Part shown: positions 19,635 to 29,312 of the stretch, one piece after another
How the letters are laid out: every line of letters starts with the position of its first letter
How positions within the stretch are numbered: position 1 is the stretch's first letter
NCBI GenBank assembly: GCA_022600195.1
Contig: JAHZKX010000077.1
Location: forward strand, 1-64,000
Length of the DNA: 64,000 bases
Source: Planctomycetota bacterium
GTDB lineage: Bacteria > Planctomycetota > Planctomycetia > Planctomycetales > Planctomycetaceae
Reading direction: 5' to 3'
Notes under the pieces: model-generated
Told to the model about the DNA's origin: nothing
Database searches by the model: none
What the model saw: only the letters and a program-made list of their open reading frames with translations
Program-made: the position numbers and the translations under genes

Positions 19635-21137
19635 ATGCCGTTCGTTCAATATGCACTTGCATTCATTCTGACTCTGTTCTTGACGACAGAGTTATCCGCA
19701 GCAGAGGCTGTCGAACAGACTAAGGCAAAAAAACGTCCTAATATCATGGTCGTGCTCTGTGATGATCTGGGATATGGCGATCTGGCCTGTTACGGCCACC
19801 CGGTCATCAAAAGCCCTCATATCGACCGGTTTGCCAAAGAGGGCCTCAAACTGACCAGTTGCTATTCAGCACACCCCAATTGTTCGCCTTCACGAGCCGG
19901 GTTGATGACGGGCCGGACTCCTTTTCGTGTTGGCGTTTATAACTGGATTCCCATGCATTCCCCGATGCATGTGCGTAAGCAGGAAATCACAATTGCCACA
20001 CTGTTAAGGCAAGCCGGTTATGCGACCTGCCATGCTGGCAAATGGCATTTGAATGGGATGTTTAATCTAGTCGGTCAGCCTCAACCGTCAGATCACGGAT
20101 TCGATCACTGGTTTTCCACACAAAATAATGCCTTGCCGACTCATGAAAACCCTTTTAACTTCGTGAGAAACGGCAAGCCTGTCGGCAGGCAAGAAGGCTA
20201 CGCTGCACAGCTGGTGGCAGATGAAGCACAGCGATGGTTAATAGACTTGCGAGATAAGGAAAAGCCATTCTTCATGTTTGTCTGTTTTCATGAACCACAC
20301 GAACCTATCGCCAGTGCAGAACGATTTCGAAAACTCTATCCCGCTCCCCAGGATTCAACGCTACCCGCACACCACGGTAATGTGACACAGATGGACGATG
20401 CCTTTGGTCGCATTCTGAAAACATTGGACGATCAAAAACTGCGCGACAATACACTCGTCATCTTTACCAGTGATAATGGTCCGGCAATCACAAGACGGCA
20501 TCCACACGGTTCTTCAGGACCGCTTCGCGATAAAAAGGGAGCCACTTTTGAAGGCGGCATTCGGGTACCCGGCATAGTCCAGTGGCCCGCACATGTGAAA
20601 CCGGGAACCACCAGTGATATTCCCGTTAGCGGGCTCGATATCCTGCCCACCTTGTGTGCGGTTGCTGATATTCCCGTGCCGTCAGATCGTGTCCTGGATG
20701 GCACGAATGTGTTACCCGTTTTCAAAGGGAAATCCCTCAAACGCACAAAACCCTTGTATTGGCAATTTAATCGGGCACGCAATGCTGCCAAAGTTGCGAT
20801 TCGCGATGGAGAATGGAAACTGCTGGCGCGGCTGGATGTGCCGAGTCTTAAACCTTCAGGCGGAATTACGAAACAGGAAATTGATCATGTCAAACAGGCG
20901 AAACTGGCCGAGTTTGAACTGTACCACATTCAGAGTGATATCGCCGAAACTACGGATCGCTCTGAGAGTGAGCCAAAACGTTTCGAGCAAATGAAAAAAC
21001 AGATGCAGGAAATTTTCGAAGAAGTCCAGGCAGAAGCGCCCCGCTGGCCCGCCTGGGAGTTCGCCAGATACGAAGGTAAAATTCTTTCCGAATATTATCG
21101 GAAACAGGCAGAAGCGAAGAAACAGCAGGACAAATAA
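19635..21137 (+). CDS. secreted arylsulfatase (type I sulfatase)
   Basis: Hydrolyses sulfate esters, probably on algal or other polysaccharides, in the periplasm. 500 aa. A signal peptide (MPFVQYALAFILTLFLTTELSAAEA) is followed by the metal-binding block NIMVVLCDDLGYGDLACYG. The formylglycine signature is CSPSRAGLMTGR, with Cys as the residue to be converted. Later blocks are HAGKWHLN, FHEPHEP, VIFTSDNGPA with Asp-Asn calcium ligands, and LRDKKGATFEGGIRVPGI. Start ATG 19635; GAAAGG lies about 10 bases upstream. It converges with the DUF1549-type gene. The activating enzyme (FGE or anSME) is not in the window. Confidence 0.95.
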   Translation: MPFVQYALAFILTLFLTTELSAAEAVEQTKAKKRPNIMVVLCDDLGYGDLACYGHPVIKSPHIDRFAKEGLKLTSCYSAHPNCSPSRAGLMTGRTPFRVGVYNWIPMHSPMHVRKQEITIATLLRQAGYATCHAGKWHLNGMFNLVGQPQPSDHGFDHWFSTQNNALPTHENPFNFVRNGKPVGRQEGYAAQLVADEAQRWLIDLRDKEKPFFMFVCFHEPHEPIASAERFRKLYPAPQDSTLPAHHGNVTQMDDAFGRILKTLDDQKLRDNTLVIFTSDNGPAITRRHPHGSSGPLRDKKGATFEGGIRVPGIVQWPAHVKPGTTSDIPVSGLDILPTLCAVADIPVPSDRVLDGTNVLPVFKGKSLKRTKPLYWQFNRARNAAKVAIRDGEWKLLARLDVPSLKPSGGITKQEIDHVKQAKLAEFELYHIQSDIAETTDRSESEPKRFEQMKKQMQEIFEEVQAEAPRWPAWEFARYEGKILSEYYRKQAEAKKQQDK

Positions 21138-21186
21138 TCAACGCGATTAATTGAGCACGATTGACCGAAAAAGTGAGATCAACGAT
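21138..21186. other. short convergent gap
   Basis: 48 bases between the sulfatase and the DUF1549-type gene. No terminator hairpin with a T-run seen, so transcripts may overlap. Confidence 0.4.
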
Positions 21187-23706
21187 TTAGTGGTTGAACA
21201 GGAATTCCCGGCTGTTGCAAAGGGCCCACATCACGTCTTGATATCCTTCTCGTTTATCCTTGGAGCTTTTCACAATCTGGTCGCAGTTTGCCAGTTCCTG
21301 CTTTGTGGGAAATCTGCTGTAGGCCGCCAGATACATTTCTTTGAAGATATCATGGTCGGCAGCTTTCGCTTTTAACAACTGCTCAATGCGACCATTCTTC
21401 GTGGCTAACTTCGTATTGATTAATTGCCCATTGGCAACCTGCAAAACCTGCGACAGGTTAGGCTGACTGGTTCGTTCGCATTCGCATGTAATTACACGTT
21501 TTGGCCGTCCCAGTGTATCCAGAAAGTAGGAAGCATAATTCGGATCCGGCAGCTCAATGGCCCGCGTTCCCTGAGGTACGCCACGGAACCGTTCCTGAGC
21601 ACCCGTTAAATCGTCCAGAGCATCCAGCATGACTTCTGCCGGTAATCGCTTCACGTTGTATTGTGTATAGAATCGAGTGTTCGAGACGTTTTCCGGTCGT
21701 GGCTCAGATGACAACTGGTAGGTTCGCGAATTCATAATCGCACGCATCAACTCTTTCAGATTATACCCGGAATCCACAAAGTGATCTGCTAATGCGTCAA
21801 GCAATTCCGGATTAGAAGCCGGGTTTGTTTCCCGCATATCATCAATGGGCACAACGAATCCGGTATCCATGTAATAGGACCAGAAGCGATTCACCATACT
21901 TCGTGAAAACAGGCGATTATTGGGAGCAGTCAGCCAGCGTGCCAGTGGCCGCCGAAAATCACGATAAGAAGAAACGTCGATCGGCTCTCCCATCAAAGGA
22001 GTGGGCTCCATTGTTTTTCTTGTGCGTGGATGGCGGATCGAGCCGCTGCTTTTGACTTTGATAATGGTATCTTTTCCCAAAGCACCGAAGTCGACACTGC
22101 CTTTGTTGCCCACCCGCGTGAAGAAGGCGGCCAAACTGTAATAATCTTTCTGGCTGTAAACTTCAAACGGATGGTGATGGCACTTTGCACATTGCAGGCG
22201 AACCCCTAAAAAGATCTGCGAGGTTGCTTCAGCCAGATCTTCCGGTCTGGTTGCAATTTTGAAATAGTTGGCAGGACCGTTCTGGTAGATCGATCCCTGC
22301 GCGGTGATGATCTCACTCACGAATTCATTTACGGGTTTGTTCTCGCGTAATGATTGACGAATCCAGTTGGAAAACGCCCACATGCCACCATCACCCACTT
22401 TATTCCGATTGTTTCGCAGCAGGTCGCCCCACTTCATGCCCCAATAAGCACTCCACGCCTCGACATAAAGATCGCGGGCCGGATCACCGGTCAATCCCAG
22501 TAATTCATCAACCAGCTGACTGCGCTTATCGGGCGCTTTGGAGGCCAGAAACGTTTTCACTTTTTCTGGTTCAGGCAAGGTACCAATCGTGTCAATAAAC
22601 GCACGGCGAATGAAGACTTCATCAGTACAGAGAGAAGAGGGCTCCAAACCGAGTTCATCAAACCGCTTTTTGATATGTTCATCGATAAAGTTATTCGGCT
22701 TGAATTCAGCCAGATTCACTTTCTCTTTATAAGGCGAGATTACCGTCGAAACCTTGGCCTGACCCATATAACGCACCATAATGGCTGTCTGGCCTGGTCC
22801 CTGGATTTCGACTTTTCCCCGGGGAGTCACTGTGGCAATGTTTTCGACCAGACTGTCATACTGTGCCCGCGCTGTTACATCCTGTTTGGTACCATCGCTA
22901 TATTCTGCAATGATCCGTAATTGCTGCACGTCCCCTTTTTTATAACGTCGCGACATGGGAATCAGTTCCATGCCGACTACTTTAGGTTCCTTTGCATCGA
23001 TTTCTGTTACCGCTTCTGTAATCCAGGTATGCATGATCCGGTACTCATACGAATCTTTCGCAAACCGTCTTCCCCCGCCATGCGCCATAGCCATCGAGGC
23101 TTTCTGAAGAATCAGACTTTTTTCGGGTTGCAATATAGAAATGCGGCGTTGGCGGTCATCGCGGGCCATCGCAGGATAATCCTGCTCGGGAGCATACCCG
23201 AATAACGACAACTTAAAACCACCTTTACCAAACTGCGAAGCATGGCAACCTCCCAGACTGCAGCCCCCCTTATTCAGGACTGGCACAACATCCATGACGA
23301 AGCTGGCATTTTTGCCACTGGGTCTGGCTTTGACTTCAACGGAAATTTCGCGCTGCTTACCGGCATGTTCAACCTGAATTTTCCCCTTACCAAATTTGAG
23401 GGGACTTACCAGACCTTCTGAATTTACTTCCAGAACCTCGGGAGTCAGGCTGGTATACTTCGACTTATGGGTCAGGTCTCCCACCAGTTTTCCGTTTGCC
23501 ACGACGGGAACCTGAATCTGAAAATAATCCAGCAGTCCGGAAAGCTCGGTTTTCTCCGGAGAGACCTGAAACGGTGGTTCAGCAGTCTGGCCTGTATTCG
23601 ACATCAAAACGCATACCGCAAACAAGGCAATCATCGAAAATCGGTTCAACATAAGGTTTCTTTTCAATTGAGTCTTACGGTCCATCATGAAATTCACTCT
23701 CTTCAT
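21187..23706 (-). CDS. cytochrome-like DUF1549/DUF1553 (PSCyt2/PSD1) protein
   Basis: 839 aa exported protein; start ATG 23706, with in-frame ATGs at 23688 and 23652. After the signal peptide come an Ig-like/Big2-type region (to about 130), a variant cysteine motif GGCSLGGCH (CX4CH), a second Ig-like region (KKGDVQQLRIIAEYSDGT), the DUF1549 region (RRAFIDTIGTLPEPEKV) with a normal haem-type motif CAKCHHHPFE, and DUF1553 (LFSRSMVNRFWSYYMDTGF ... ALCNSREFLFNH). Family members are planctomycete/Verrucomicrobia specific, usually paired with DUF1501 genes, and of unknown function. Here the DUF1501 gene is divergent across 509 bases. Confidence 0.92.
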   Translation of the reverse strand: MKRVNFMMDRKTQLKRNLMLNRFSMIALFAVCVLMSNTGQTAEPPFQVSPEKTELSGLLDYFQIQVPVVANGKLVGDLTHKSKYTSLTPEVLEVNSEGLVSPLKFGKGKIQVEHAGKQREISVEVKARPSGKNASFVMDVVPVLNKGGCSLGGCHASQFGKGGFKLSLFGYAPEQDYPAMARDDRQRRISILQPEKSLILQKASMAMAHGGGRRFAKDSYEYRIMHTWITEAVTEIDAKEPKVVGMELIPMSRRYKKGDVQQLRIIAEYSDGTKQDVTARAQYDSLVENIATVTPRGKVEIQGPGQTAIMVRYMGQAKVSTVISPYKEKVNLAEFKPNNFIDEHIKKRFDELGLEPSSLCTDEVFIRRAFIDTIGTLPEPEKVKTFLASKAPDKRSQLVDELLGLTGDPARDLYVEAWSAYWGMKWGDLLRNNRNKVGDGGMWAFSNWIRQSLRENKPVNEFVSEIITAQGSIYQNGPANYFKIATRPEDLAEATSQIFLGVRLQCAKCHHHPFEVYSQKDYYSLAAFFTRVGNKGSVDFGALGKDTIIKVKSSGSIRHPRTRKTMEPTPLMGEPIDVSSYRDFRRPLARWLTAPNNRLFSRSMVNRFWSYYMDTGFVVPIDDMRETNPASNPELLDALADHFVDSGYNLKELMRAIMNSRTYQLSSEPRPENVSNTRFYTQYNVKRLPAEVMLDALDDLTGAQERFRGVPQGTRAIELPDPNYASYFLDTLGRPKRVITCECERTSQPNLSQVLQVANGQLINTKLATKNGRIEQLLKAKAADHDIFKEMYLAAYSRFPTKQELANCDQIVKSSKDKREGYQDVMWALCNSREFLFNH

Positions 23707-24215
23707 GTTTGCTGTTTTCCAATAGAACCAATTCCCTCTTTACAGAAATTGTTCTCAACAGAAAATATATGACGTCGCAGGTTAGCGTATTATACAGGCA
23801 GGGGTGGCAGGTCGAGTGTGGTCACGGGTGGGAACGCGATGGCCTAACATAAATGGCCATTGATACTTAAATATACTAAAAAACAAAACAAAAGCAAAAA
23901 AAACCTCTGCTTTTTAGCAAATCTCTTAATTCTATTTGAGTAGCGTGAAGTTGTTGTTTGTGCACTATTCGAAATTGGAAAAGTAACCGCTGAGCCTATT
24001 TTACCGCTATAATTTAAAGTGATCAAGGATTGATTTTTGGGAAGGTCCATTTCAGTCTGATTATTTTCCTTCCTTGAAACCGATTTTATATTTGCCTACC
24101 TTATATAAATGGTTACAATTATGTTAGTTAGCTTGCCAAAAAAATAACACCACTACCATTGTCCCTCCAAATCGATTCCTGCCAGAACAGGGCCCTGCCA
24201 CCGAAGGAGTTTCTG
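23707..24215. other. intergenic region between divergent DUF1549 and DUF1501 genes
   Basis: 509 AT-rich bases. It holds a likely minus-strand promoter (23789-23794) and a hairpin ATGGCC/GGCCAT (23839-23860). No RNA gene seen. Confidence 0.55.
23789..23794 (-). promoter_or_regulatory. possible -10 element of the DUF1549-type gene
   Basis: On the minus strand this reads TATAAT, about 80 bases before ATG 23706. A weak -35 (TCGACC) is 15 bases upstream, which is short spacing. Tentative. Confidence 0.35.
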
Positions 24216-25565
24216 ATGCTGAAGCTATTCCCACAAAACGTTTCCAACTGTGAAACTGGTAGCCGTCGTCAATTTCTATTGGAAGTTGGTGCGCTGAGTG
24301 CTTTTGGAGTCACTCTGGATTCAGCAATGCGTGGTCAGGCTCATGCTTCGAACGGGAACGATTCTGGTGCCTTGACTGACCCCAAAAATGATACCAATTG
24401 CATTCTGATCTGGACGCGCGGCGGTACGAGCCACCATGACACTTTCGATCCAAAACCGAATGCCTCCGCAGATGTACGTGGCGATTTTTCAGCCATCAGT
24501 ACGGCGCTGCCCGGTTATCAGTTTTCAGATCAATTGCCACTGTTCGCAAAACACGCGAACGAATTTACCATCATGCGGAATCTCAATCCGCGAAATGGTT
24601 CACACTCAACAGCCGACGCTTTCATGCTGTCGGGACATAAATTTAACGCGTCTGTGACCTACCCCTGCTATGGGGCCGTCATTGCAAAAACCAAAGGATT
24701 TAAAACGAACATTCCTCCGCATATTCAAATTGGGAATCATGTGGACCGTCGCTTTAATGGCGGACTGGGAGGCTATCTTGGCCTGCAGTACAATCCGTTC
24801 GAAATTCCCGGGGATCCGAATTCCAAAAGCTTTACCGTTCGCGATATCTCTCCACCAAAAGGCATTTCCATTGATCGCCTGAAACGACGCAAACAGGCAT
24901 TACAGGCCATTGATACTCTACAACGTCAGGCTGATCAGAATCAAAATGCGTTTGAGGCTTCTGATGCTCACTATCAAAATGCCTTCAGCATGATTACTTC
25001 TGCTGATACGCAGCAGGCATTTGATCTCAGTAAGGAATCGGATAAGACCCGTGATAACTATGGACGTCACTATCTGGGTCAAAGTTGTCTTATGGCCCGT
25101 CGACTCATTGAATCCGGTTCACGATTTGTCACCGTCAGTAGTGGTGGCTGGGATACACATACCAATAACTTTAAATCATTGCGTGGTTCTTTGCCTCCAT
25201 TTGACCGGGCATTAACGTCGCTGGTTCTCGACTTGAAACAGCGCGGCATGTTAGATAACACGCTGGTTGTCTGGCTCACCGATTTCGGGCGGACGCCTGT
25301 GATCAACTCTGCCGCTGGTCGTGATCACTGGGCAACAGCTTCGACGATGATGATGATCGGTGCCGGCACTCCGGCAGGCCAGATCGTGGGAGCCACCGAT
25401 GACATCGGCTCGCGTCCCGTCGGAAAAGAGTACTATCCTCAAGATGTCGCGGCATCAATTTATACCAAATTGGGAGTGAATCTGAATCATTACTTTGTCT
25501 CTCCCGAGGATGGGCGTCCTTTAGTCGTCAATGAAGGACAACCTATTCCGGAATTGATGGGTTAA
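24216..25565 (+). CDS. DUF1501 family Tat-exported protein
   Basis: ATG 24216 with an excellent ribosome site (GAAGGAG, 6-7 bases spacing) gives 449 aa; the upstream TTG frame has no such site. The N-terminus has a twin-arginine signal (GSRRQFLLEVGALSAFG). The body shows DUF1501 landmarks: ILIWTRGGTSHHDTFDPKP, HSTADAFMLSGHKFN, the Ser-Gly-Gly-Trp-Asp stretch VSSGGWDTHTNN, VVWLTDFGRTP and GRDHWATAS. The Asp/His motifs recall the alkaline-phosphatase/sulfatase superfamily, to which DUF1501 is distantly related. Function unknown. It is divergent from the DUF1549 partner and followed by the PPC-domain gene. Confidence 0.93.
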   Translation: MLKLFPQNVSNCETGSRRQFLLEVGALSAFGVTLDSAMRGQAHASNGNDSGALTDPKNDTNCILIWTRGGTSHHDTFDPKPNASADVRGDFSAISTALPGYQFSDQLPLFAKHANEFTIMRNLNPRNGSHSTADAFMLSGHKFNASVTYPCYGAVIAKTKGFKTNIPPHIQIGNHVDRRFNGGLGGYLGLQYNPFEIPGDPNSKSFTVRDISPPKGISIDRLKRRKQALQAIDTLQRQADQNQNAFEASDAHYQNAFSMITSADTQQAFDLSKESDKTRDNYGRHYLGQSCLMARRLIESGSRFVTVSSGGWDTHTNNFKSLRGSLPPFDRALTSLVLDLKQRGMLDNTLVVWLTDFGRTPVINSAAGRDHWATASTMMMIGAGTPAGQIVGATDDIGSRPVGKEYYPQDVAASIYTKLGVNLNHYFVSPEDGRPLVVNEGQPIPELMG

Positions 25566-25602
25566 TTCGCGAATACGCTTCTTCATTTATTTGATGGTGA
25601 TG

Positions 25603-25642
25603 GCCCCTCTGGACTTGGTCCTCTAGGGGCGTCCCTGTTTTT
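25603..25642 (+). terminator. possible terminator or attenuator between DUF1501 and PPC genes
   Basis: Stem GCCCCT/AGGGGC with an inner GGAC/GTCC pair, followed after 6 bases by a short T-run (GTTTTT). It lies 37 bases after the DUF1501 stop. It could end most transcripts or only attenuate read-through to the PPC gene. Confidence 0.5.
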
Positions 25643-25676
25643 CAGGCATACTTTCGATCTCATTCAGGACAAACCG

Positions 25677-27860
25677 ATGCGCTGCATTACTGCTTCATTT
25701 GTAACTTTGAGCCTGTTCTTCGTCATTTCAATTCAGTTGAACGCTGCTGACGAAAAGAAAACGCCGCCACCATCAAAAATCGGTTTTCGTCAACTGGTCG
25801 CGTTTAAACCAGCTGCCGTTCAACAAGGTGATAAGCGAAAAGTACAACTTCATAGCAGCTATACCCTAGATGGCACACATTCCGTCTTTTTTGATCAACC
25901 AGGAATCAAAATCAAATTTGCCGAGCCTAAACCCAAGGCGGCACCCCGACGAGGTCGTGGTTCAGTGGGTACTCCCTTTGCTTATGATATCGAAGTTCCC
26001 AAAAATCAACCCGCGCGTATTTATGAATGTCGCGTGGCGACAGATCAGGCAGTCTCCAGTGTGTCCCATTTACTGATTACACCTTTCCCGGTCGTTGAAG
26101 AAGTGGAAAAGAAAGATAACAACACATTTGATACCGCACAAGTCGTTACCATCCCTTCTACGGTATGTGGAATTTGTGAAAGAACTGAAGATCTGGACTG
26201 TTATAAATTCACTGGCAAAAAAGGGCAGGAAATCACTTTGCAGGTTTATGCACAGCGCGTGACCGAGGCCATTCATACCATGCAGACTTCGGGTGTCTAT
26301 CTCATGGATTCCATTCTGACTTTATATGGGCCGCAGAAACAAATTGTTGCTCAGAATGATAACTTCGTGAAATCTGATTCACTCATTACCTATAAGTTAC
26401 CTGCAGATGGTGAATACGTTTTTGAAATTCGAGATGCCCGTTATGTCGGCAGCGGAAAATATGCTTACTGTATTGAAGTCAGTGATACGCCTTTTATTTA
26501 TCACACAATGCCCTTAGCGGTTCAGAAAGGCAAAACCGCTGAAATCAAACTGCAGGGACACGCTTTGAAAGGGCAGAAGAAAGTCAGCTTCTCTACTGCC
26601 AGTGCTAAAGAAACCGGGTGGGCACAACGCACGTTTAAAACACCAAACGGTCAAACCAATGCCGTCTGGACGCTCATCAGCGATGATCCCCAGGTCACCG
26701 CACCAGGTATAAATATTTCTACCAAAACCGCATTTCCTTTGAGCCTTCCCGTCGGAGTGAGTGCGCAACTCACTGAAGCGGAACAGACTCATTACTATTC
26801 GTTCAAAGTGAAAAAAGATCAGTATTACTCTTTCCAATTGATGTCAAACCGCATTGATCTCCCCCTGGACTGTGTTATGGAAGTTCACGATGCAAAAGGA
26901 AAAGCACAACGGATCTATGTAAACGGCGGTGCCACAACAGAGGCCGATGATGGTCTCCAGACCAAGGACTCAGAATTTTACTTTAAGGCGCCCGCTGATG
27001 GCGAATACTTTGTTACCGTACGCGATTTGCATGATCGAGGAGGCCAGCGATTTGCCTATCATCTGTCGGCTCAACCAAGTGGTCCGGAGTTTGAAGTGCA
27101 CGGCGAATATTATTACGCCCAAATTGCTCCCGGAACGAATATGCTCTGGTTTGGCAAAGTCAAACGATTGAACGGTTTTACCGGCCCGATTGAAATGAAC
27201 ATCGAAGGGCTGCCCAAAGGGGTCACCTTGGAACCTGTGACATTGCCCGCCGGAGTGAATGACTGTGGCCTGATTCTGAAAGCGGCTAAGGATGCGCCCA
27301 TCAATGCGTCTCTTGTCAAAATATCAGGCAAAGCAAAAGTCCCAGGGCCAGACGGAAAAGAACGGGAAATCGTTCGCTATGGTCGCATCACTTGTGAAAT
27401 TCAGTCAGGTGGCGGCGGACAGGCACGCTGGCCTATTAAAACATCAATCGTCGGAGTCACCAAACCACTCGATTTGCTCGAAGTCACTGCCACCCCCAGT
27501 GAAATCGTGTTAAAGCCTGGCGAATCGGCGGAAATCAAAGTCAAAATTAAACGCAGCGATGTTTATAAAGACCCGGTCACGCTCGCGACATCTTTTATGT
27601 ACTTTTCCTCAAAATTTGGTGAACTGCTTCCGCCGGGAGTCACACTTTCCAAGAAAAGTAAAACACGCCTGGCCGGAAAAACACTTGAAGGAACGCTGGT
27701 GATTGAGGCATCCAAAAAAGCAACGCCCGTCAAGCGTTTCCCGTTTGCTGCGATGGCGCGCGTGGGAATTACATTTTCCATTACGACCAACTACGCATCA
27801 AACGTGATTTATCTGACAGTTACCGATTCTGAAGGAAAAGACAAACTCGTCAAAAAATAG
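25677..27860 (+). CDS. secreted PPC (pre-peptidase C-terminal) domain protein
   Basis: 727 aa. Signal peptide MRCITASFVTLSLFFVISIQLNAA. Repeated PPC-like beta-sandwich domains: one near 140-260 with NNTFDTAQVVTIPSTVCG, DLDCYKFTGKKGQEITLQV and GEYVFEIRDARYVG, and another near 355-470 with HYYSFKVKKDQYYSFQLMS and DGEYFVTVRDLHDRGGQ. Further Ig-like segments follow to the C-terminus (LKPGESAEIKVKIKRSD). No catalytic domain is visible. In planctomycetes such proteins often lie next to DUF1501/DUF1549 genes, as here, and may bind substrates or the envelope. It is followed by a DUF1570 gene. Confidence 0.88.
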   Translation: MRCITASFVTLSLFFVISIQLNAADEKKTPPPSKIGFRQLVAFKPAAVQQGDKRKVQLHSSYTLDGTHSVFFDQPGIKIKFAEPKPKAAPRRGRGSVGTPFAYDIEVPKNQPARIYECRVATDQAVSSVSHLLITPFPVVEEVEKKDNNTFDTAQVVTIPSTVCGICERTEDLDCYKFTGKKGQEITLQVYAQRVTEAIHTMQTSGVYLMDSILTLYGPQKQIVAQNDNFVKSDSLITYKLPADGEYVFEIRDARYVGSGKYAYCIEVSDTPFIYHTMPLAVQKGKTAEIKLQGHALKGQKKVSFSTASAKETGWAQRTFKTPNGQTNAVWTLISDDPQVTAPGINISTKTAFPLSLPVGVSAQLTEAEQTHYYSFKVKKDQYYSFQLMSNRIDLPLDCVMEVHDAKGKAQRIYVNGGATTEADDGLQTKDSEFYFKAPADGEYFVTVRDLHDRGGQRFAYHLSAQPSGPEFEVHGEYYYAQIAPGTNMLWFGKVKRLNGFTGPIEMNIEGLPKGVTLEPVTLPAGVNDCGLILKAAKDAPINASLVKISGKAKVPGPDGKEREIVRYGRITCEIQSGGGGQARWPIKTSIVGVTKPLDLLEVTATPSEIVLKPGESAEIKVKIKRSDVYKDPVTLATSFMYFSSKFGELLPPGVTLSKKSKTRLAGKTLEGTLVIEASKKATPVKRFPFAAMARVGITFSITTNYASNVIYLTVTDSEGKDKLVKK

Positions 27861-27892
27861 GGATCGACTTCAGCCTCTCTGCTCCCTATTCT

Positions 27893-27912
27893 GGAACGAT
27901 ACCGTTCCCTTT
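27893..27912 (+). terminator. weak hairpin after the PPC gene
   Basis: GGAACG/CGTTCC with a 4-base loop, followed by CTTTTG. A short stem and short T-run; it may only partly stop transcription before the DUF1570 gene. Confidence 0.35.
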
Positions 27913-27929
27913 TGTGCAGAAAGATTGAT

Positions 27930-29162
27930 ATGGCGTGGAGAGACTTCAAAGCGAAGCACTGGCTGCAAATTGTTAGATATGGTCTGCTTCTTCCTCTCGT
28001 TTTACTCTGCGTCTACTGCACTCCCGGTAACAACCTGCTTTATTCACAAACTCCAGACAAATCTGATTCCAGGGGCGTCGCAAAGCAACGTCTCTATGAA
28101 TTTATTTATCTCGATGAACGGCAACAGGAACAGACCATTCAGGCGGCACAAATTCTCGAAGCCCAGGATGGTGGCGTTGTGATGCTGACGCGCGATGGGC
28201 GATTACTGACGGCCACGCCACAACAGCTCAAAAAGAAGCGACCACTCGATCAAAGTTTTACTCCCCTTAAGCTTCCCGAACTCGAACAGCAACTCATCTC
28301 TGAATTTGGTTCCGACTTTAGTATCACACAAACAAAACACTTCACCATCTGCAGTCAGGCTGGCAAGCGCTATTCAAAGTGGTGCAGCTATCTCTTCGAG
28401 CGTTTGTATAACGTGCTTCATAATCAATGGGACAGTAAAGAACTCCCTCTGCATGATCCCGAAGTTCCTTTGATTGCGGTCATCTTCAAAAACCGTGCGA
28501 ACTTCGAACAATATGCCAGTCAGGTTCTGGGGAAAGACAATGCCGCCGTTCATGGGTTTTATTCCATTCAGTCGAACCGGATGGTACTCTACGATTTGAC
28601 AGCCACGCCGAATGAGCCACCCGCGTTCACCAACGCGGATATCTTGCGAAAATTAAGCAAGTCTCCTTTCAATGTGGCCACCATCATTCATGAGTGCACA
28701 CATCAGATTGCCTTTAATGTGGGTCTGCACACTCGCTATGCCGACAACCCCCTCTGGTTGACAGAGGGGATGGCCACCTATTTCGAAACACCTGATCTAA
28801 AAAGTAAAACTGGCTGGCGCACTGTTGGCAAGCCGAATCCCTGGCGACTGAGACAATTTCAAGACTACGCTAGCTCGCGCAGATCCGCCGACTCACTGCA
28901 GACCCTGATCATGACGGATCAACGATTTCAGGATCCGGAGAAAGTACTCGATACCTATTCCGAAGCCTGGGCCTTCTCGTATTTTTTGATGAAAACCAAA
29001 CGCAACCTTTATAAAGAATACCTGAAACTCATCTCCGGTAAAAAACCTCTCATCTGGTCTACACCTGAAGAGCGACTCACGGACTTTCAGTCTGTTTTTG
29101 GCAATGATCTCAGTCGCCTTGACCAGCAATTTATCAAATACCTGCGCCAAATTCGCCGTTAA
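27930..29162 (+). CDS. DUF1570 family putative metallopeptidase
   Basis: ATG 27930 gives 410 aa. A basic N-terminus and a membrane or signal segment (RYGLLLPLVLLCVYCTPG) place it outside the cytoplasm. An N-terminal beta region (FIYLDERQQEQTIQAAQIL) precedes a gluzincin-like active site: IIHECTHQIAFNVG (HExxH) followed about 20 residues later by WLTEGMATYFE, whose Glu is the likely third zinc ligand. The YSEAWAFSYFLM segment is also typical. DUF1570 proteins are known mostly from planctomycetes. It sits directly after the PPC protein, possibly co-transcribed. The substrate is unknown. Confidence 0.87.
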   Translation: MAWRDFKAKHWLQIVRYGLLLPLVLLCVYCTPGNNLLYSQTPDKSDSRGVAKQRLYEFIYLDERQQEQTIQAAQILEAQDGGVVMLTRDGRLLTATPQQLKKKRPLDQSFTPLKLPELEQQLISEFGSDFSITQTKHFTICSQAGKRYSKWCSYLFERLYNVLHNQWDSKELPLHDPEVPLIAVIFKNRANFEQYASQVLGKDNAAVHGFYSIQSNRMVLYDLTATPNEPPAFTNADILRKLSKSPFNVATIIHECTHQIAFNVGLHTRYADNPLWLTEGMATYFETPDLKSKTGWRTVGKPNPWRLRQFQDYASSRRSADSLQTLIMTDQRFQDPEKVLDTYSEAWAFSYFLMKTKRNLYKEYLKLISGKKPLIWSTPEERLTDFQSVFGNDLSRLDQQFIKYLRQIRR

Positions 29163-29312
29163 TCACAGTTTTTCTCTTTGCATCTTTTGCTTTTCTCAGT
29201 ATCGTGCGCTTACGCATCCTGAATGGAATTGCGTGTTTTTCGGAACACACTTCCCCAGGATTGTTCACCTTTTCATACTGAAGATATCACTCATCTGCAA
29301 AGGGCACTCCGC

